Positions 30,763 through 40,342 of a stretch of DNA of 64,000 bases are shown here, one piece after another. The position numbers and the translations under genes were made by a program. The DNA is from Galdieria sulphuraria. Lineage: Eukaryota > Rhodophyta > Bangiophyceae > Galdieriales > Galdieriaceae. Every line of letters starts with the position of its first letter. Position 1 is the first letter of the stretch. The notes under the pieces are model-generated. The model was not told the origin of the DNA, did not search any database, and saw nothing but the letters and a program-made list of their open reading frames with translations. The stretch covers positions 112,344 to 176,343 of the forward strand of contig NW_005178451.1 of NCBI RefSeq assembly GCF_000341285.1, in the 5' to 3' direction.

Positions 30763-31889
30763 TCAATGCACGGCGTTACTTACAGGAGATGATTCAGCGT
30801 TCCGAGCCAGTGCCTTAAATATATCTATAGGTAATGGGAATACTATGGTACTATTGTTTTCCGCTGAAATCTGTGCCAGAGTTTGAAGATAACGAAGTTG
30901 TAACGTCATCGGTTCACGTTGCATTACTGCTGCAGCTTCAGCTAATTTTTGACTCGATTGAAATTCGCCATCAGCCGAAATAATTTTTGCCCGACGTTCT
31001 CTTTCAGCCTCAGCTTGACTAGCCATAAAGCGTATCATATCAGAAGGCAAAACGACTATGCAAAGTGTTACTACACAGAAAGCAATAATATTACGCTGTT
31101 ATTACCGTCACGAATCTCGACGTTACTAACTCGTATACCCCAGGATTCGGTCTCTTTATCAAGGACCTTTCGCATTTCCTCTCCTATTTGATCCCTTTTT
31201 GCCAGTAAAGTATCCAGGTCGACTTGACCCAGAACACTTCTCAACGTAGTTTGACCAAGCAGGAAAGTTGAGTTGGCGTAAGAGGCCACGTTACAAATAG
31301 CTGCAGCGGCGTTAACTACCGAGTAATAGATAACTGCATCTACACTGCATGAGACTCCGTCTCTCCTAAAAGCACCAAAGTCTTTTTCTGTATTTTGGTT
31401 ACGAGATAGTTACGCACGTAATGACTGATTGTCTGGGAACTTCCACTGTTCGAACGCGAAGGTCAACCTTTCGAAAAGTGTCAACAAGAGGAACAGCTAA
31501 GAGGGATTCTGTTAGTTTCGCGATACTATAAGAAACAGTTTTCTACCGTAATATACTCCAGGAGGAACTATTTGCACCATTCTACCCAAACGAAATCGAA
31601 GTGCTCTTTCGTATTGCTGGACTACAACGACACGGAAGGGAAACAAGAAAGGCAACAGGAAGTAACCAAGTACTTGTCAATACACGTTAAGAACAAGGAT
31701 GAGTTTCGTGGGATATTATAGCTCACAAATAATGTACTGGCCAAGATAACCAGTTGATGCTTCGGAACCTAGAATCTCTGGTTCTCGTGTTGTTTGTAAG
31801 TCGTTAGCCGGTGCTATATCTCGTACATGTTGACCTATTTGTATAGTTGTATCTTTTATGGCTTCCTGTGGAGCCTTTTGCTTTTCCAT
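30763..31889 (-). CDS. Stomatin/prohibitin-family (SPFH, slipin-like) membrane protein
   Basis: Five exons (31889-31727, 31672-31547, 31496-31418, 31365-31106, 31055-30763) with introns of 54, 50, 52 and 50 bp give about 306 aa. A hydrophobic hairpin ([16 protein letters not shown]) precedes the SPFH domain: [72 protein letters not shown]. The helical tail has [18 protein letters not shown] and the conserved [17 protein letters not shown]. The pattern is that of microbial slipins/stomatins, which oligomerise on membranes and organise microdomains or control channels. The 3' end may be spliced further, since CCTGTAAGT occurs nine codons before the stop. Confidence 0.85.
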
Positions 31890-32898
31890 GAGTTTCTCGT
31901 GTTTCGTGTGTAGAAATACCAAAAAAGGGAATTTCTTTATATACGGTAGTTTATTGCTTGTGTGGTGCTAATTGAAAGTTGGGGAAAATGGGAGGGATTT
32001 GTGGATTGGGACAAAAAAACGGCTTTCTTCTATCCGGGTTGGTCATTTGGTCTTCTTCCCATTGCAGAGAATGATCGGTGAGTTGTTGGAGAATGTCTAT
32101 ATACGAAGTTTGTCACTACTTATGAGATGGTCAATGAGTAGTTGGTTACTCATGGGGATTATTCTAGTTTCCATTACCTAGACTATATTTGGACTATACA
32201 TTGCAACTTTAAAAGTTTATGACTTGGAAGGTTCGTCAATGAGTTTTTAACGTCGTGGAACTGACTTTGGATACTTTTGAAACTTATCCTCTAATACTTA
32301 ATATCGTTCGTTTTAGTTGAATTACAGAATACAGACAAGATACCTTAATTTCCAATTCCATCGAGTTTCCAAACGTGCGAGGTAGGACACGTTCTTGGTT
32401 GTGAAAGTTTTGCAACCATAATACGACAGTTGCAAGGTAGAGCAACTTATCAAACACTAGAATCTCTGCACCCTATTTCTATTTCGAAAAGCCAGGAAAA
32501 CTCCTCTTTGTCAACGTTTCTACACAATTGAAATGGCCTTCTAAGACTTATTCAGTCTAAATTATCAACATTTCATGGGTCTCTGGATTTCATAAACTCT
32601 GCATGCGAGAAGCGACAAACTGTTCCTTGAAGGATGCCACTCTGTCTCAAGAATTTCAAGAAATAAAGAAAGGGAAATAACTTCAGCCATACTAGTCAAT
32701 AAGCTTCATTTGCATCCTCTTCTTGTTGCTCTGTTGGTTTGACCAATCTATATTTGAAATGTCATCATTTTCTCTGGCAAGGAGCTCACAAACTAAACAC
32801 AGCTCAGGCTGGAATCTGATGATGGTACCCAAAATCTGAATGATAATTTGTTGATTTCCCAAAACGAGTGGAATTAGTCGTCGACTTGGAAAAGGCGG
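31890..32898. other. Intergenic between divergent genes, no gene recognised
   Basis: A kilobase separates the stomatin-like and HAK starts. A minus frame at 32692-32919 overlaps the HAK start and has no ATG; a plus frame at 31972-32181 is featureless. The stretch is expected to carry both promoters. Confidence 0.45.
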
Positions 32899-35200
32899 AT
32901 GGAAGACGGAGTATATCACCGAAGAATTTCACTTTTTGAAGGTGTTCCTATTAGTAGACCGGGTTCTTCAAAGAAGGATGACGAAGACACTTCTCAAGTC
33001 CCAGTCGAAATACAGACAGTTTCTGAAGCTTTAACCTCGTCTACCACTCGAATACAATATAGAAAGAGTCTTCTTGGTGAAAGAGACAAGACAAAACAAG
33101 TTGCAACAGTAAGAAGAATAAGTCTTGCGGGTGCGGATGCCGCAGAGTTCGGTGGAGCGTCGAATTCCGTTTCCTTTGAAGATCCCTTGTTTCGTGAGGA
33201 TAAGTTGGGAGCCCTTGTTCTGTTACGCAGGACGGTACAAATAATTGGTTTATGCTATGGAGACCTTGGTACATCTCCTTTATATACAGTTGCATCCTTG
33301 GTTGACTATCAGGTTGCTCCATCCTCTTTTGAGATATATGCAGCAGCTAGCATGATTTTTTGGCTATTAGTGTTGGTACCTTCTGTTAAATATGCCGTAC
33401 TGGTTACCATGGCAGACCATAATGGGGAAGGGGGAGCTTTTGCTATGATTGGACTGTTGCGTCATAAAAGGATTCCAAGGAAATGGCTGTTTGTGGCAAC
33501 CATTATAGCTTCCATTGGGGCCGGTGCACTGTTAGCAGATGGTATTATTACTCCCGCAATTACGTAAGTGAATTCTCGATTCAAGTTGTTGACTGTCGTA
33601 TATTTTTTCGATAGGGTTGTGAGTGCTATTCAAGGAATTCAAGTTGGCGCACCCTCACTTTCAACTTCTGGCGTAATTGGTATTACTATTGCTATTTTAT
33701 TTCTCATTTTTGCGTCTCAATGGTTTGGTTCATCTAAAATTGGTATTGTGTATGGTCCAGTCTTATCTATCTTTTTCATTGTACAAGCTATTGCAGGCAT
33801 TTATAATATTACCAAGCATCCTGCGATTTTCAAAGCTTTGAATCCCTATTATGCTCTTAAAGGGATAGGCATCATGTGGAATGATGGAAAAATTGGATAT
33901 CTGAGGATTGCTGATGCTTTATTGTCAGTTACAGGCTCAGAAGCAATGTATGCAGATATGGGTCATTTTGGAAGGACTCCTTTAAGAATTGGATGGTTTT
34001 TTGTTGTATTTCCATCTGTTTGGATGTCTTATTTTGGTCAACTGGCCTTAGTAGCATCAAACCCACAAATAGCTGTTCAAGCAACGGACAAACTGTACTT
34101 TTTTCAAGTTTCAAACTCCCTACTTTGGCCCTTGATTGTGATTACTACACTAGCTTCCATCATTGCTTCACAGGCAATTATCAGTGGCTCTTTTAGCATT
34201 TTGAGCCAGGCTGTGGGACTAAATATATTTCCTCGTCTTCATATCAAGCGCACAGACTTTCGCATATATGGACAAGTGTTCATGCCATCTATCAATGTGA
34301 TTATGGGAATTTTAACTATAGTAATTACTGCTGGTTTCCAAACTAGTTCTGCGCTTACTTCGGCATATGGCGTTGCTGTGTCCACTAGCTTTATTACAAC
34401 ATCCATGCTATTCGTGATCATTATCTCAGTAGCATGGAAAGTTCAGCCTTATATTTGGATATGGTATCCAATTGTGTTTGGACTGGTTGACTTGTTACTT
34501 TGGTCCAGTGCTTTGACAAAGGTACCAAGCGGTGGATATATCCCGATAGCAATATCGATAGTGACCATATCATTGATATTAATATATCGATGGGGAGCGA
34601 AGAAAGAAGAAGAGAATTATAAGAAAAACTCCCTTCGTTGGTCAGAATACAAAGCTATTATTGAGTCACCACAGGCTCCAGTTTTGCTTGACAGGACTTT
34701 TGTATTTCTTACTAGCATGCAGTATGGGATTCCATTTACATACAGTCAGTTTGTGAAGCAGATTGGAGCTATACCACGGCTAAGTTTATTTGTAACCGTT
34801 CGTTACGTTTCTGTGCCTTTTGTTGATAGCAACCACATGTACTACATATTTAAATACACTGATCAGTTGTATCGAATTATAGTGAATGTTGGTAAGTGAT
34901 GAGAGTTATTTTTATGAATTTTTTTATGAACCATTTATGTCAGGGTATGCACAATCAATAGACAATTTGGTAACTTTTATCGAATCATCTGGGCTCAGCT
35001 TTTTAGATGACACTTCGTCAACAAAAAAGCTTGCCTTTGTAAAGGGAAAGACTGAACTTTTGAGCAAGAAGGAACATTGGTTTACTTATCGTTTCTTCCT
35101 AAGCGTCTTTGGCATAATGAAGATGTGGTCTGCACGTATTGATACGTATCTTGGAATTCCATTTGATTCATTGGAAATTAGCACGAGCATGCTAGTTTAA
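32899..35200 (+). CDS. High-affinity K+ transporter, HAK/KUP/KT family
   Basis: Three exons (32899-33563, 33615-34891, 34944-35200; introns 51 and 52 bp) give 732 aa with about 12 membrane helices. The family signature YGDLGTSPLYT follows a 110-residue cytosolic N-terminus. Also present are ADHNGEGGAFAMIGLLRH, GALLADGIITPAIT at the first junction, SVTGSEAMYADMGHFG, ASIIASQAIISGSFSI and ALTSAYGVAVSTSF. The C-terminal soluble domain (VLLDRTFVFLTSMQYGIPF) is retained. It should mediate K+ uptake, probably with H+, at the plasma membrane, which suits an acidophile with a large proton gradient. Confidence 0.93.
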
Positions 35201-35751
35201 CTGTGATGATTGAAGTTTATTATAGTAGTACAATAAACCTTTTTTCTCTAAACATGAATTCTGCTATTTCTCGCCTATATTTATGTTTTGAGGGAGAGAA
35301 CTGTGAGCTATCTTTGAACATACCGTAAAAATTACGTAAGAAAGGGTCTTTGTGAAATTATAAATACTTTCTGATTCAGCTTCATTCTGTCAAAGATAGA
35401 TACGTATATCCGCTCCTTAGACACAAGCCTTTTTCTTATAATAAGCTTGGAGAGCATTGAATGCTCAAGATCGAAGTGGACTCGGTTTTGATATTTCCTC
35501 ATCGCGTTACCTAAGAAATGTTTCGTGAACAAGTCTTGCATAAAGCACTTAGTTGCGAAATAGTCAAAATCAACTTTGAAAAGATATCCCAATACTTGAG
35601 AATGGAATTATTATTATCATTCTACATGAAAGAAATTCAAGGTCTTTTTATCCTTTACCCAACGATACCTTTTCACGCAGGAATTAATATTTAAAAAAGT
35701 ATCAAGGGATAGCGTTTTATCGAATATATTCAAATATGTAAAAGTTGTTTG
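35201..35751. other. Intergenic between convergent genes, no gene seen
   Basis: AT-rich 3' flanks of the HAK gene and the Cys-rich secreted gene. One 86-codon minus frame at 35332-35592 shows no features. Confidence 0.45.
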
Positions 35752-36411
35752 TTAACCTCCCAATGATAAGTAAGTCACATGTAATCCTGAACCTTGTTGA
35801 TACCAAAAGGAACCTGAACCATCAGTGACACTGACAGGGAAAGTGCCACAAACGAGATCGAAACGCTCAGTTATTTCAGTTGAGTAAGTGAATATGCCCG
35901 ACTGAACCATCCAAGGATTGAAATAAGTAAACGCAAGCTCATTAAAGTAGACAGGACAGCCATCAATACAGCTACCTGGGTTTACTCCGGGGGGATTTGT
36001 GCCACATCTCATCGAATTGTTTCCTTCTACATGACAAGTTATAAAGTCGTTGGTTGGTCTGTATATTATCTCTTCTGGAGCAAATGTTGCAGTTGCCACG
36101 ACATTAGATGGACAGGGCTTTGGTCCATTCAATACCTTTGAGGAGGAGTTCGATCCGAAATAAACTAGTTGTAGATCTACAGCAACAGATGGGTCATTGA
36201 TAGCATGCACAGTAAAGTTGTAGACTTCACCAGATATATGACAACAGGTTGGTTGTGGTGGTGGTGGTGGTGTTGGTGTTGGTGGATTTCGAGAAAGCCC
36301 GTTTGAGGGGGACCCGCCGGAATTACTCAAGCAGCAAGAGCAGTCACAGTCAGCCAAGCAAGAACCGACCAAGCATGACAGAAGAAAGGCAACGATGACC
36401 AAGCGATACAT
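35752..36411 (-). CDS. Secreted Cys-rich protein, paralogue A of a divergent pair
   Basis: The ATG at 36411 gives 219 aa; the open frame upstream begins at a TTG. A signal peptide (MYRLVIVAFLLSCLVGSCLA) is followed by a Cys cluster, a Pro/Thr linker (PTPTPPPPPQP) and a domain starting CCHISGEVYNFTVHAI, with the blocks NPPGVNPGSC, DLVCGTFPV and a C-terminal WYQQGSGLHVTYLSLGG. The same blocks in the same order recur in the divergent gene at 36724. About eight conserved cysteines imply disulfides. No known family is recognised. It is probably a secreted or wall-associated binding protein. Confidence 0.65.
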   Translation of the reverse strand: MYRLVIVAFLLSCLVGSCLADCDCSCCLSNSGGSPSNGLSRNPPTPTPPPPPQPTCCHISGEVYNFTVHAINDPSVAVDLQLVYFGSNSSSKVLNGPKPCPSNVVATATFAPEEIIYRPTNDFITCHVEGNNSMRCGTNPPGVNPGSCIDGCPVYFNELAFTYFNPWMVQSGIFTYSTEITERFDLVCGTFPVSVTDGSGSFWYQQGSGLHVTYLSLGG

Positions 36412-36723
36412 AACTCGAACAAGACGCAAAAAATATTTTTAGCTGAAGAGGTTACATTAAGGCTTTTGTACTATTTTTACAAAACGATTCAACTTGAATC
36501 GTTCCTAACACGTCAGGATCACAGCTGGATTGATTCTCTTTGTCGATGGCGTTACTATAATTAGTAAACACTTTTACCGATTCGCGTTCCAAACTACAAT
36601 TTCTGTCGATTCTTGAATGAATCCACATAAGGAATACCGCAAATTTCACCATATCATGATGGATCAGGAGGATAAATACTGTATTTAGCCTGATATATCC
36701 AGGTGTTTTGTGTTGTTGACAGA
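36412..36723. promoter_or_regulatory. Divergent promoter of the Cys-rich pair
   Basis: Both paralogues start outward from these 312 bp. A 66-codon minus frame with an ATG (36652-36452) sits inside and reads a weak hydrophobic start with three cysteines. It could be an upstream ORF in the leader of paralogue A or a small secreted peptide; neither can be shown. Confidence 0.35.
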
Positions 36724-37656
36724 ATGAGTCGTGGTGAAGTAATTACATGTTGTGTTGTGTTATACATAATGTGCTTAGGGGTTTATTCATTGGATACAAA
36801 TGTTTCTACTAGTCCATCTACTGAAGAACCTGTTCAAACTCAAAAAGTTCCAATCCATCCCACACAGTCGATTCCAACTCAAAAAGTTCCACTCAACCCC
36901 ACACAGTTGACGTCTAGTGTTACCTCCTCTCCGTTGTCTCCCAGTAAGACCCAAGTCCCTTGTACATCAGGTATATCAAACAGTTCATCATCATCATCAT
37001 CATTATTATTGCCTACTCATTCCCCTACTCCTACGGTCGCGACTAATACTAGTTCCAATCTTTCATTAGCGACTCCAACGCCATTGCCTCCGACTTCTCC
37101 AACTCCAACTCCTTCGCAAAAAGGTGCAGCAAATCATAACTCAACTGGTTTCAATACTACATGCTGCAGAATAACGGGTGAGATTTACGAACTCCGCTTT
37201 AATGCATTAGGAGACCCATCTCTGAATGCCTCCACTAAAATGGTCATTTTTGGAAGCTTTGTATCACCACAGTTTTTAAACAAAAATCAGACACTACCTT
37301 GTGTGGCAATGCTTCCTCCCCCTGAGTTGGTAAACACAGGAAATTCTATTTCTTGTGATGTGACTTCTGAGACCTTATTGACTTGTCATCCGAATCCTCC
37401 CGGAGTATCACCTGGTAACTGTCTCAATGCAACCTCGTGTCGAGTATTGGGAGAAACATTTGCATTGACCTTACTCGGAGAAAATATAATGACTCAAAGC
37501 GGAAGACTCGAGACACAAATATTGGAAGAAGTTTCAGCAGGAGTTCTATGTGCTTACTATCCAGTGAATATTACTCAATACTCTGGAAAAGGATATTGGA
37601 TTCAAAGGGAAATTGGAAGCTCTCTTGATGTCGAGTTTTTGAAATTAGGGTTTTAG
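36724..37656 (+). CDS. Secreted Cys-rich protein, paralogue B with long Ser/Thr/Pro stalk
   Basis: The ATG at 36724 gives 310 aa; the open frame upstream begins at a GTG. A signal peptide (VITCCVVLYIMCLGVYS) leads into about 120 residues of mucin-like Ser/Thr/Pro with a tandem repeat (QKVPIHPTQ, QKVPLNPTQ) and a poly-Ser run. The C-terminal 170 residues match paralogue A: CCRITGEIYELRF, DPSLN, FGSF, NPPGVSPGNC, VLCAYYPVN and YWIQREIGSSLDVEFLKLGF. It has many N-glycosylation sequons. It is probably a heavily glycosylated surface protein with the same globular domain as A on a longer stalk. Confidence 0.68.
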   Translation: MSRGEVITCCVVLYIMCLGVYSLDTNVSTSPSTEEPVQTQKVPIHPTQSIPTQKVPLNPTQLTSSVTSSPLSPSKTQVPCTSGISNSSSSSSSLLLPTHSPTPTVATNTSSNLSLATPTPLPPTSPTPTPSQKGAANHNSTGFNTTCCRITGEIYELRFNALGDPSLNASTKMVIFGSFVSPQFLNKNQTLPCVAMLPPPELVNTGNSISCDVTSETLLTCHPNPPGVSPGNCLNATSCRVLGETFALTLLGENIMTQSGRLETQILEEVSAGVLCAYYPVNITQYSGKGYWIQREIGSSLDVEFLKLGF

Positions 37657-38952
37657 AAGCAGCTCACTCGTCGATGTTCGTCTTTAGTTGATCACTAGCA
37701 AAACAGTCGTCTAAAATATCATGCGATGTCCTAATACAACCAACTCTGAAAATAAAGTCTTTTTCTTTACCAGAATTACCAATTTGATATTCAATGGTAT
37801 AATAACATGTTCTTCTGTCGTACCACATCTGCTGAATTTACGACAAATACCTAAAATTGACTACCAGCTCCAAACATTGCCTACGGATATTCTTCTTAGT
37901 GATGGTTTTTTCATCATAGTCTTATTGCAAACAGCTTCATCTACTATATAAGAAACAATTGGAATATTCGATGCGGATTTGAAGTTTTCCCCTAACTGGT
38001 TTCTTCGTCTTCTCTACTTCGTTTGTATTCTACATCGTGTCTGTCTCAAAATTGGTTGATAAAATGCTCCTTTCTCTCTCTCTCATACACACACAAAGAC
38101 CTAAATACTGCAAAGTAAGTTTGAGGTAACTAATATGCCAATCGACAATCAAGAACTATCAAACAAATGTTGTACTGCAGCAAATATTTTGTTGAGTGAA
38201 CAGTTTGGTACAAAAATTTCACAGTTTGTACTTTAGTTTGTTGCGAAATAGAGAGTTCAAACAGCCAAACTTCAAAATGAAAGAAAACAACAAATACTTG
38301 AAGATACAAAAAGTCATAAGATAGGACAAAGGACCCTCTTCCCTGGATGTAATAGCTATACTCCCGCAACTCTTAGACTACGAGTATCCTCAACAAATGA
38401 GGTGCTTTAAGCGCATCCCAAAAAACTTGCCTAGATAGTTTCATTGGATGATTTCCGTGCAGTCATAAACTTTAGTCGTTTAAATGCTTCGACAGTGTCC
38501 ATAGTATGTAACTCAGCAGCAGGCTCTAGTCACGGAAGTCTGCGTTGAATATTCCTTGACAAAGTCGCTACTTTTCTGGGAGAAAAAATTATCCACTTTC
38601 AATATGTCAACGTCTCAAAACGATGCAGGAGTTTATTTGTTATTTCTGATAGTGGTTTTCTTCTAGTGACGGTAAAAGGAGAATAGCAAAGTCATAGACA
38701 ATTCAATTGCTTACAAACGATAATATTTGACTACTTGAAACAAGTTATCCAACTTGTTTTGTCATTTACAATTCCACTTTCAAGAAAGCAACACAGAAGG
38801 CAAGTTGATTCAACTTTATAGCTTCTACAGTCTCAATATAGTTTTGAGAAATAGATTAAACTTGTTAAAAGCAACATTGTTAGAAAGCAACTCATTTATG
38901 TGCATACAACTCTCTTTTTATACGTATATTGATTACATATGTAAATACAAAC
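37657..38952. other. Long intergenic region, no gene recognised
   Basis: About 1.3 kb between convergent genes, AT-rich, with only short open frames (37721-37951, 38130-38369, 38754-39017) that lack domains or partner exons. Confidence 0.45.
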
Positions 38953-39978
38953 TCAATGCCATCGATAATAAGCAAAGGCACTTAATAAGAGACCACCCAA
39001 GACAACTGAAAGCATAGCATAAGACGGAAGTGTCGAACAGCCTTGCGATATGGAGTTCCATTCTTCCTTGTTATTGTTCAAACATTTCCTTGGAGAATTG
39101 TCGACCTGACTAAAAGAGCAATCTTCCGTTTCTTGACTTTCTACTGCAGCGGAACCAGCAACTTCTTCCTGTTCACTTGTCACAGAAACCCAAGAAATCT
39201 TCTTGACCAAATTATCTTCTTGCGACGTTTCCAGTTTCTGTTCTAGTTTTTGAAAGAACAGATGAGCTGTAGAATTTCTATCCGTCAGGTTATTCATAAT
39301 GTTTTCCAGCTTTTCCATCCAGGATCTCGCACTTGATAGCATTTCTGCAGTTTCTTCCACATAGCACGCATTATACAGCCCTCGAATGCCTTCTCGAACT
39401 ATTCTTTCTTCGGTTTCATTGTTCACGATGCTTGCCATAAGGAAGTTCACGATCTCCTTCATTAATACGATATCTCTTGTTTTCTTCTCCCACAATAAGT
39501 TACCAAGTGCTCCACAAACAAAATATACAAGTTTTCGTTGCCTGGGAAAAGTCCGAGCGCTTTCTATTATCTTGGGTATGATTCCAAACTTGATGAGTTC
39601 AGAACGACCCTTTGGTTGGCCAGATATATCAAATACTATAGCACATACACTACAAGCTATATTCTCATTGCTTGTTCCGTAGTCTGCCAGTATATTAGCA
39701 AGCAAATCAACCAGATGGTGCTCCGTCAACCAAGACAGGTCTTGTACACCTTTCTCGGTATTAGGGTCTATCGATTGTACTAGCCGTTGCAAAGCCAAAC
39801 GTGTAGTCAGGGGATCATGCTGCAGAAAATGTAGAGCAGATAAAGCTACAAATGGATTGTCAGGAAGCTTTGTCAAGGCACTTAACACATAAGCGTCCTT
39901 TCCACTTTCCTCATCAACTGTGAAAACCATTTGCATATTTCCCACTATTTGAAATTTCCGAGGGTTGATTGCCATCAT
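38953..39978 (-). CDS. Armadillo-like helical protein with C-terminal tail anchor
   Basis: A single exon of 341 aa. Residues about 30-235 are alternating helices with ARM/HEAT character (LTEHHLVDLLANILADYG, ENIACSVCAIVFDISGQPKG, LVYFVCGALGNLLWEKKT, EGIRGLYNACYVEET). A charged linker of about 70 residues is followed by one hydrophobic helix at the very end (YAMLSVVLGGLLLSAFAYYRWH), so it is a tail-anchored protein of the ER, mitochondrial outer or peroxisomal membrane. The mildly basic C-terminal residues favour mitochondria or ER. The exact family is not recognised. Confidence 0.62.
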   Translation of the reverse strand: MMAINPRKFQIVGNMQMVFTVDEESGKDAYVLSALTKLPDNPFVALSALHFLQHDPLTTRLALQRLVQSIDPNTEKGVQDLSWLTEHHLVDLLANILADYGTSNENIACSVCAIVFDISGQPKGRSELIKFGIIPKIIESARTFPRQRKLVYFVCGALGNLLWEKKTRDIVLMKEIVNFLMASIVNNETEERIVREGIRGLYNACYVEETAEMLSSARSWMEKLENIMNNLTDRNSTAHLFFQKLEQKLETSQEDNLVKKISWVSVTSEQEEVAGSAAVESQETEDCSFSQVDNSPRKCLNNNKEEWNSISQGCSTLPSYAMLSVVLGGLLLSAFAYYRWH

Positions 39979-40342
39979 CAGTTTTTATGCAAGATTGATA
40001 GATTACTCTTTGCAAGTCGGGCGATATGAAGACACACTAAACACCGAATCGTTTGTTTCAATCTTCTACAATTTTGAGGAGTCTATAAGGTTTCCGTCAT
40101 TTTTAAGGAAATACCATGGAGAACTTTTTCTACCAATAGTACTATGGATAAAGTCTTATTTTGCAGACTGGATAATATTTTGAAAATGAAATAATTTTCT
40201 TATCAGAGACTTGATATATTTCTTCCCTCGATTGGTAATGAAGGCCTATTTCCACAAATTTGAAAAGTTAATAAAGTACTTGTAAAGTGACCGTACAGAT
40301 CCAGCCAAAAGAATTAGAATTTTTTTTGAAGATTCTGAAAGT
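39979..40342. other. Divergent intergenic region
   Basis: The stretch between the ARM gene start and the P-type ATPase-like start is AT-rich with no coding signal beyond a chance 72-codon plus frame. Confidence 0.45.

Noticed and set aside
32692-32919. 75-aa minus-strand frame overlapping the HAK start
   Set aside because: It has no ATG at its beginning and overlaps a certain gene; probably chance.
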